DNA of 10,894 nt, taken from contig JAURFZ010000029.1 in NCBI GenBank assembly GCA_030834045.1, forward strand, positions 2,405 through 13,298, read 5' to 3'. Below the pieces are notes generated by a model, which searched no databases, had not been told where the DNA came from, and saw only the letters and a program-made list of their open reading frames with translations. Each line of letters opens with the position of its first letter. Positions within the stretch are counted from its first letter, which is position 1. The position numbers and the translations under genes are program-made. Origin of the DNA: Burkholderiales bacterium (lineage in GTDB: Bacteria; Pseudomonadota; Gammaproteobacteria; Burkholderiales; Burkholderiaceae_A). Positions 5,951-10,894 of this stretch are shown piece after piece.

Positions 5951-8640
5951 GCAGCCATTAGCTCGCGAAGAACATAGGGAAGAATACCACCGTGGCGGAA
6001 GTAATCGACCTCGATGGGTGTGTCGATACGGCACAAAAGCGTAACCCTAAACTGCTCGCCATTCTTACGCGTCACCGAGAGTTCAAGGTCTTGTTGGGGA
6101 GCAAGGCTAGCAGGAATATCAAGATCGAAGCTTTCAGTGCCGTCAATGCCAAGGGTCTGCGCAGATTCACCTGTTCTGAACTGCAGAGGAAGCACCCCCA
6201 TACCCACGAGGTTTGAGCGATGAATACGCTCAAAGGAGCGGGCAACAACAGCACGAACCCCCAGTAACTGGGTTCCCTTGGCGGCCCAGTCACGCGAGGA
6301 TCCAGTGCCATACTCCTCGCCGCCAAAGACAACGGTTGGGATGCCTTGAGCCTGATAGGCCATGGCCGCATCGTAGATAAAGACCTGCTCGGCACTGGGT
6401 TGCATGATCGTAAGGCCACCCTCTTCACGACTGCCGTCCGCCTTCACAGGAAGCATAAGGTTCTTAATACGGACGTTGGCAAATGTTCCTCGCATCATGA
6501 CATCGTGGTTGCCACGTCGAGAACCATAGCTATTGAAATCGGCCTTTACCACACCATTTTCTGTAAGGAAACGCCCGCCTGGCGATGCCTCTTTAATGGA
6601 GCCTGCGGGTGAAATATGGTCGGTGGTTACAGAGTCACCAAGAATGGCAAGCGCCCGTGCGCCTTTAATGCTAACCGTTTCCGATGGTGACATAGAGAAA
6701 CCGTCGAAAAAGGGCGGGCGCGCAATGTAAGTTGACTTTGGCCAGTCGTAGACCTGACCAAGGGTTCCTTGAATGTTGTTCCAAAGATGATGGTCTTTGG
6801 TGAGGTTTCCATAGAGACGCCGGAAGATCTCTGGGTCGCGGGCATAGCCCATTACGGCGGCAACCTCTTGGCTTGTTGGCCAGATGTCCTTCAGATAGAC
6901 CGGGCCGTTTGTTCCCTGCCCAACAGGCTCGGTGCCCAGGTCAACCTGAACACTTCCCGCAATGGCGTAGGCAACGACAAGGGGAGGGGATGCCAAAAAG
7001 TTGGCGCGCAGGTTGGGGTGGATACGCGCCTCAAAGTTGCGGTTGCCCGACAACACCGCTGCGCAGACCAGATCATTATTCACGATGGCCTCATTGACTT
7101 CTGGCAGAAGGTCTCCGGCATTACCAATGCAGGTAGTGCAACCGTAGGCCGCTACGCTAAAGCCCAGTTTCTCAAGGTAAGGCAAAAGCCCCGCCTTGGT
7201 AAGGTAGTCGGTGACGACTCGGCTTCCGGGGGCCAGCGATGTCTTAATTCGAGAGTGAACGGTGAGACCCTTTTCAACCGCCTTCTTGGCAAGAAGGCCG
7301 GCAGCCAGCAACACGCCGGGGTTTGATGTGTTGGTGCAAGACGTTATGGCAGCAATAAGAATGTCGCCATGACCAAGGTCGGTCGCGCCTGTCTTCACTC
7401 GCTTACCCAGTTCAGCAGCAGACCTTGCAAAGCCGTTCTCGGCAACGGGCTTACTAAAGAGATCGGCAAATGAGGACTTCATTGCGCTAAGCTCGATACG
7501 GTCCTGAGGCCGCTTGGGCCCTGCCAACGAGGGTCGAATGCTTGCTAGGTCGAGCGAGACCACCTTGGTGTAGTTAATGTCACCGGCCTTGGGCATTCCA
7601 AACAAACCCTGAGCCTTAAAATAGGCTTCAAAGGCGTCAACCTCGTCGGCGGTGCGGCCTGTGGCTTTCATGAAGTCTACTGTGGTCTCGTCGACTGGGA
7701 AGAAGCCCAAAGTCGCCCCGTATTCGGGTGCCATATTGGCAATGGTTGCGCGGTCGGGCAGGCCAAGGCTTGCCGTTCCCTCACCAAAAAACTCAACAAA
7801 CTTACCGACGACTTTTTCTCGACGAAGCATCTCGGTAATTGTTAAAACAAGGTCGGTTGCGGTTGTGCCCTCAGGCAGGCGGCCCGTAAGGTTTACACCA
7901 ATAACATCGGGCGTTAAGAAGTAAAGGGGCTGACCCAGCATGGCCGCTTCGGCCTCAATGCCTCCAACACCCCAACCTACGACACCAATGCCATTGATCA
8001 TGGTCGTGTGGCTGTCGGTTCCCACCAGGGTATCGGGGAAACAGACGCCCTTGCGCTGATGGACACCCCGAGCCAGATATTCAAGATTCACCTGGTGAAC
8101 AATGCCAATACCTGGAGGCACAACCTTGAAGGTGTCAAAGGCCTGCATGCCCCACTTCATGAACTGATAGCGCTCTTCATTGCGCTCGAACTCAAGCTTC
8201 ATATTCAGATCAAGCGAATCTTTCTGCCCAAAATGATCAATCATGACCGAGTGGTCAACGACAAGATCAACAGGTACCAAGGGCTCAATACGCTTAGGGT
8301 CCTTACCCAGTGTCTGCGCAACATTGCGCATAGCAGCGAGGTCGGCAAGAAGGGGAACACCCGTGAAGTCTTGCAGAACAACTCGCGCGAGAACGAAAGG
8401 AATCTCATCGACACGCTCGGCGGTGGGAGCCCAGTTCGCCAGTTGACGCACATGCTCCTCGGTCACCTTCTTGCCGTCGCAGTTACGCAAGACCGACTCC
8501 AGAACAATTCGAATAGAAACAGGCAGGCGAGAGATGGGCCCAACACCTGCCGCCTCGAGCGCTGGAAGGCTGAAATAAGAAAGTGACTCACCCTTACTGG
8601 TGTTGAAGGTTTTGAGTGAGTTATGCAGGTTGTGCGACAT
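5947..8640 (-). CDS. acnA: Aconitate hydratase A
   Basis: 897 residues, the usual length for the AcnA/IRP1-type aconitase, which isomerises citrate to isocitrate in the TCA cycle using a [4Fe-4S] cluster. The three cluster cysteines are visible: C435 in ITSCTNTSNP, and C501 and C504 in YGCTTCIGNAG. Other family signatures include DLVVDHSVMIDHFG (125-138), LVGTDSHTTMINGIGV (205-220), GDSVTTDHISPAG (668-680) and the C-terminal swivel domain motif GGEEYGTGSSRDWAAKG (773-789). The ATG at 8640-8638 is preceded by a strong GGGAGG ribosome binding site six bases away. It lies 45 bases after the CoA ester lyase gene; the AT-rich gap (8641-8685) shows no convincing promoter. Its TGA overlaps the start of the next gene. 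The closest relatives I recall are from Burkholderiales. Confidence 0.97.
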   Translation of the reverse strand: MSHNLHNSLKTFNTSKGESLSYFSLPALEAAGVGPISRLPVSIRIVLESVLRNCDGKKVTEEHVRQLANWAPTAERVDEIPFVLARVVLQDFTGVPLLADLAAMRNVAQTLGKDPKRIEPLVPVDLVVDHSVMIDHFGQKDSLDLNMKLEFERNEERYQFMKWGMQAFDTFKVVPPGIGIVHQVNLEYLARGVHQRKGVCFPDTLVGTDSHTTMINGIGVVGWGVGGIEAEAAMLGQPLYFLTPDVIGVNLTGRLPEGTTATDLVLTITEMLRREKVVGKFVEFFGEGTASLGLPDRATIANMAPEYGATLGFFPVDETTVDFMKATGRTADEVDAFEAYFKAQGLFGMPKAGDINYTKVVSLDLASIRPSLAGPKRPQDRIELSAMKSSFADLFSKPVAENGFARSAAELGKRVKTGATDLGHGDILIAAITSCTNTSNPGVLLAAGLLAKKAVEKGLTVHSRIKTSLAPGSRVVTDYLTKAGLLPYLEKLGFSVAAYGCTTCIGNAGDLLPEVNEAIVNNDLVCAAVLSGNRNFEARIHPNLRANFLASPPLVVAYAIAGSVQVDLGTEPVGQGTNGPVYLKDIWPTSQEVAAVMGYARDPEIFRRLYGNLTKDHHLWNNIQGTLGQVYDWPKSTYIARPPFFDGFSMSPSETVSIKGARALAILGDSVTTDHISPAGSIKEASPGGRFLTENGVVKADFNSYGSRRGNHDVMMRGTFANVRIKNLMLPVKADGSREEGGLTIMQPSAEQVFIYDAAMAYQAQGIPTVVFGGEEYGTGSSRDWAAKGTQLLGVRAVVARSFERIHRSNLVGMGVLPLQFRTGESAQTLGIDGTESFDLDIPASLAPQQDLELSVTRKNGEQFRVTLLCRIDTPIEVDYFRHGGILPYVLRELMAA

Positions 8641-8646
8641 GAAAAG

Positions 8647-8652
8647 CCTCCC
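8647..8652 (-). promoter_or_regulatory. Ribosome binding site of acnA
   Basis: GGGAGG on the minus strand ends six bases before the acnA ATG. It is one of the strongest sites in the window, in contrast to the missing site of the following overlapping gene. Confidence 0.75.
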
Positions 8653-8685
8653 AAGAGGAAAACAATAAAAAAGAATATATTAGGT

Positions 8686-9678
8686 CTAGAAGAATGCGGT
8701 CCGTGCCTCATCCGGCAAATCGAGATGCATGGCACTTGCCTTACACAATAGACCCCAAAAGTACCTGTAACTTGCCCTGTCGTGTAGCTCGCCGTCAAAG
8801 GCTATGGGCCCCCAGTCGGCGGCCTGGGCTGCGAAAAGAATAGCCGTTGCCTTGGTTATTTCTTCAGACGCTGGAGCGAAGGCTTTTAAGATGGGGGAGA
8901 CCTGATCTGGGTGAATGCTCCACATGCGACCAAAGCCCAGCCAACGCGCCTGCTCAGCATCGCTTTGAGTCTGAGCCGCGTTGTTGTAATCGACAGTAGG
9001 ATTGTGCGTTGGGGTTTTCCCGTAGGCATGGCAGGCTGCCGCGATTTCTAGCTTGGCTCGTCGAAGCAATGGATGCTCGAACTGCCCGGGGCTTTTCATG
9101 CAGCTGGCGGGTATTGCGCCGCCGTGCGCGCTCGTGAAGTCCATCTGTCCAAACGAGATAAAACGAACCTCGGGAAGGGCTGCAATGGCGAAAACATCGC
9201 GTACAGCCCCATGGGTTTCGGCAAGAATCTGAATGCTTGGAAAGGGCTTTTTGGCAGCACTAAAAATTTGGCCTGCCATTTGCAGGGCGGCCTGAGCCTG
9301 CTCGACACTTTCTGCCTTTGGCAGCGTTAGGTAGGCCAGTGGTGACGTCAGATCGAAGGCCAGGCAATGAAGGTCGTCTGCAAAGGCGTTGTGGTCGAAA
9401 GGATGAACACGACAGCCTAGGCGGTGGTTCTGCCCAGGCTGAAATGATGCATGCTGATTCACAATGCCAACCAGTTCTCGCACGGCCTCGGACTCGGCCC
9501 CTGCGGGTGCGCCGTCTTCAAGGTCTAGGGTGACATCGAAATCAAAGCCGCGAGCAGCCTGCAGATCAAGCGCCTTAAGCAGCTTGCGTGGGCTGCCGGC
9601 ATAGTGCTCGCAATTAGGAACGAGCCAGTGGTCGTCAGCCCCCGTCGATCGCAAGACGTCTCGCGGGTGGAGAGGCAT
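8686..9678 (-). CDS. CoA ester lyase, HpcH/HpaI aldolase / CitE-like family
   Basis: 330 residues. The family uses a TIM-barrel fold and Mg2+ to cleave or form CoA thioesters such as malyl-CoA, citramalyl-CoA or citryl-CoA. Family signs: VTLDLEDGAP (49-58), CRVHPFDH with the substrate-contacting arginine (89-96), ILAETHGAV whose E154 fits the first metal ligand, ISFGQMDF whose D180 fits the second, and the C-terminal WSIHPDQVSPILKAF (253-267). No citD or citF is nearby, so a true citrate lyase beta subunit is unlikely. A malyl-CoA or methylmalyl/citramalyl-CoA type activity is possible but not proved by sequence. It starts 10 bases after the mdh stop and ends with TAG. The placement between mdh and acnA suggests expression with the TCA cycle; I recall the same neighbours in other Burkholderiales. 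Confidence 0.88.
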   Translation of the reverse strand: MPLHPRDVLRSTGADDHWLVPNCEHYAGSPRKLLKALDLQAARGFDFDVTLDLEDGAPAGAESEAVRELVGIVNQHASFQPGQNHRLGCRVHPFDHNAFADDLHCLAFDLTSPLAYLTLPKAESVEQAQAALQMAGQIFSAAKKPFPSIQILAETHGAVRDVFAIAALPEVRFISFGQMDFTSAHGGAIPASCMKSPGQFEHPLLRRAKLEIAAACHAYGKTPTHNPTVDYNNAAQTQSDAEQARWLGFGRMWSIHPDQVSPILKAFAPASEEITKATAILFAAQAADWGPIAFDGELHDRASYRYFWGLLCKASAMHLDLPDEARTAFF

Positions 9679-9688
9679 CTCGGGACCC

Positions 9689-10681
9689 TTAGCTTAAAAG
9701 GTGCTTAACACCGTCCTGCTCGTCCAACAACTCCTGGAGGGTGAGGTTCATACGTTCTCGAGAAAAGGCATCGATGTCTAGGCCCCTGACCATCTCGTAC
9801 TTGCCATTGGCGCAGGTGCAGGGGAATCCGTAGATAACATCCTTAGGAATGTCGTACTCACCGTTTGAGGCAATGCCCATGGTGACCCAGCGGCCATCAG
9901 TACCCAAAACCCAGTCACGAACGTGGTCAATGGCCGCATTGGCTGCGGAGGCAGCTGAAGAAAGGCCTCGCGCCTCGATGATGGCCGCGCCACGCTTACC
10001 CACCGTAGGAAGGAAGGTATTGGCGTTCCATTCTTGATCGTTAATAAGGTCTTTCACCAGTTTGCCGTTGATGCTGGCAAAGCGATAGTCCGCATACATG
10101 GTGGGGGAATGGTTGCCCCAGACACAGAGCCTCTCAATATCTTTTACCTCTCGACCCGTTTTCGCCGCAATCTGAGAGGCGGCGCGATTGTGATCGAGCC
10201 GGAGCATGGCTGTGAAGCATTCACGGGGCAGGCTTGGGGCCGACTTCATGGCAATGTAGGCATTGGTGTTAGCGGGGTTACCCACCACCAAAACTTTCAC
10301 CTGGCGGGAGGCAACCTGGTCGAGGGCCTTGCCTTGGGCAGTAAAAATTTGGGCATTCGCCGAGAGGAGATCTTTTCGCTCCATTCCGGGGCCCCGGGGC
10401 CGTGCGCCCACCAACAGGCCGATGTCGATGTCCCTAAAGGCGGTTAAGGGATCGGAATGGGCAGACATGCCCGCCAATAGGGGAAAGGCGCAGTCCTCAA
10501 GCTCCATCATGACGCCTTTGAGGGCCTTCTGAGCTTTTTCATCAGGAATTTCAAGGAGTTGCAGCTCCACAGGCTGGTCCTTACCCAGCATCTCTCCACT
10601 GGCAATACGAAAAAGCAGGCTGTAGCCAATTTGGCCAGCTGCCCCAGTAACCGAGACGCGAACGGGTGATTTAACAGACAT
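9689..10681 (-). CDS. mdh: Malate dehydrogenase
   Basis: 330 residues, normal for the NAD-dependent malate dehydrogenase of Betaproteobacteria, which oxidises malate to oxaloacetate. Seen are the Rossmann loop VTGAAGQIGYSL (11-22), LLEIPDE (42-48, acidic residue that binds the NAD ribose), the substrate loop GARPRGPGMERKD (92-104), GNPANTNAYIA (134-144), RLDHNRA with catalytic D163 (161-167), and WGNHSPTMY with catalytic H191 (188-196). The ATG at 10681-10679 is chosen because a near-perfect AAGGAGGT lies 10 bases upstream. The frame stays open to 10741, but that stretch contains the promoter and has no family similarity. It is the first gene of the apparent minus-strand operon. Confidence 0.97.
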   Translation of the reverse strand: MSVKSPVRVSVTGAAGQIGYSLLFRIASGEMLGKDQPVELQLLEIPDEKAQKALKGVMMELEDCAFPLLAGMSAHSDPLTAFRDIDIGLLVGARPRGPGMERKDLLSANAQIFTAQGKALDQVASRQVKVLVVGNPANTNAYIAMKSAPSLPRECFTAMLRLDHNRAASQIAAKTGREVKDIERLCVWGNHSPTMYADYRFASINGKLVKDLINDQEWNANTFLPTVGKRGAAIIEARGLSSAASAANAAIDHVRDWVLGTDGRWVTMGIASNGEYDIPKDVIYGFPCTCANGKYEMVRGLDIDAFSRERMNLTLQELLDEQDGVKHLLS

Positions 10682-10691
10682 GATGGAAAAG

Positions 10692-10699
10692 ACCTCCTT
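10692..10699 (-). promoter_or_regulatory. Strong ribosome binding site of mdh
   Basis: AAGGAGGT on the minus strand, 10 bases before the mdh ATG. It decides the start codon, because the longer open frame (to 10741) has no such site and runs through the promoter. Confidence 0.85.
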
Positions 10700-10712
10700 A
10701 GATTTATAGTGA

Positions 10713-10741
10713 AGTTTAGGGTTGACCCTAGGCGGTGTCAA
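10713..10741 (-). promoter_or_regulatory. Sigma70 promoter of the mdh operon
   Basis: On the minus strand, a perfect -35 box TTGACA (10741-10736) is followed after 17 bases by TAAACT (10718-10713; 4 of 6 to TATAAT). Transcription would begin near 10706, giving a leader of about 25 bases that carries the AAGGAGGT site. Position, spacing and the -35 make this the best promoter in the window. Confidence 0.65.
10717..10730. promoter_or_regulatory. Palindromic operator-like site in the mdh promoter
   Basis: TAGGGT-TG-ACCCTA is a perfect 6-2-6 inverted repeat. It fills most of the spacer between the -35 and -10 boxes of the mdh promoter and touches the -10, where a bound dimer would block RNA polymerase. 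No regulator gene is seen at this locus within the window, although related species often carry a GntR-type gene beside mdh/sdh. The repeat is plain; its function is inferred. Confidence 0.5.
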
Positions 10742-10752
10742 AACCAGAACTT

Positions 10753-10758
10753 TATAAT
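10753..10758 (+). promoter_or_regulatory. Possible -10 box for the rightward gene
   Basis: A perfect TATAAT in the divergent gap, about 100 bases before the start at 10859. No acceptable -35 box is found 16-18 bases upstream (GC-rich there), so either an activator is needed or this is a chance match. The rest of the gap, 10760-10848, shows no other clear signal. Confidence 0.3.
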
Positions 10759-10858
10759 ACAGGTCAGAGAGTCTTAAGAATTCAATCCGTGCGAGTCGGG
10801 TGGACAGGGGGTATTGCCTCAGCCTACTGATTTAGCAAGCTTTTTTACCGAGGGGTCT

Positions 10859-10894
10859 ATGCCGCAAACCATTGCAAAGAAAAGGCCGGAGTTT
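10859..10894 (+). CDS. sdhC: Probable succinate dehydrogenase cytochrome b subunit, first 12 codons
   Basis: ATG at 10859 with GAGGGG (10850-10855) just before it opens a frame that runs off the window: MPQTIAKKRPEF. Betaproteobacterial SdhC proteins commonly begin with a short basic stretch followed by RPE(F/Y)RN, so the fragment fits. The location divergent to mdh also fits, since sdhCDAB often neighbours mdh in this group. SdhC would anchor succinate dehydrogenase (complex II) in the inner membrane and help bind haem and quinone. Twelve codons are little evidence, so the call rests largely on context. Confidence 0.55.
   Translation, partial: MPQTIAKKRPEF

Noticed and set aside
6769..7326. 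Long plus-strand open frame (185 codons) antisense to acnA
   Set aside because: It mirrors highly conserved aconitase codons, has no recognisable family motif and no good ribosome binding site. Such frames are common opposite GC-biased genes.
8008..8586. Plus-strand open frame (192 codons) opposite the acnA N-terminus
   Set aside because: A shadow of acnA codons with no protein family resemblance; acnA itself is certain from its cluster cysteines.
8641..8685. Internal promoter for acnA in the AT-rich gap
   Set aside because: TAATAT-like boxes exist, but no -35 box occurs at a usable distance in the upstream coding sequence; read-through from mdh is simpler.
10682..10741. Longer mdh protein starting at 10741
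   Set aside because: The extra 20 codons cross the promoter and the AAGGAGGT site and have no similarity to malate dehydrogenases; 330 residues is the normal length.
10722..10758. Plus-strand promoter pairing TTGACC (10722-10727) with TATAAT (10753-10758)
   Set aside because: The spacer is 25 bases, far outside the 16-18 range, and TTGACC is better explained as part of the palindrome.

Overview
The window looks like a core chromosomal segment of a betaproteobacterium, most likely of the order Burkholderiales, with roughly 55% GC. The evidence is the gene order pheS-pheT-ihfA-merR-tRNA-Pro, an IhfA with the N-terminal extension I associate with this group, a DUF2863-type protein (a family I know mainly from Betaproteobacteria), and an mdh / CoA ester lyase / acnA cluster next to sdhC. 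Genus cannot be fixed from the sequence. No insertion sequence, phage gene, CRISPR array or toxin-antitoxin pair is visible, and no gap between genes exceeds 300 bases.

Left part, plus strand (1-3925): the 3' end of pheS, complete pheT, ihfA, a short MerR-family regulator and a tRNA-Pro with anticodon GGG. The protein genes are tightly packed (gaps of 9, 6 and 18 bases) and read as one operon. The last ~180 bases of pheT are unusually AT-rich. They contain a good candidate sigma70 promoter and a near-consensus IHF site, which fits a separate, possibly autoregulated promoter for ihfA.

Middle (3926-4780): an enoyl-CoA hydratase gene starts only 18 bases after the tRNA and is broken by a single in-frame TAG at 4202-4204, where the family normally has a tryptophan (TGG). 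Both catalytic glutamates lie after the stop. Everything else in the gene is intact, so this is a very recent nonsense mutation, a sequencing error, or a read-through case. A 63-base convergent gap follows.

Right part, minus strand (4781-10681): an apparent operon mdh -> CoA ester lyase (CitE-like) -> acnA -> DUF2863-type gene, transcribed right to left. The last gene starts inside the stop codon of acnA (ATGA overlap) and has no ribosome binding site of its own, so its translation appears coupled to aconitase. The mdh promoter (TTGACA-17-TAAACT) carries a perfect 6-2-6 inverted repeat between its -35 and -10 boxes, a classic repressor position. Divergently, a gene whose first 12 codons resemble sdhC starts at 10859. 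The right half is therefore a TCA-cycle locus: malate dehydrogenase, aconitase and probably succinate dehydrogenase around a shared 177-base control region.

I found no clearly new multi-gene system. The points most worth a second look are the broken hydratase, the operator-like palindrome in the mdh promoter, the putative IHF-controlled promoter inside pheT, and the coupling of the uncharacterised DUF2863-type gene to acnA.
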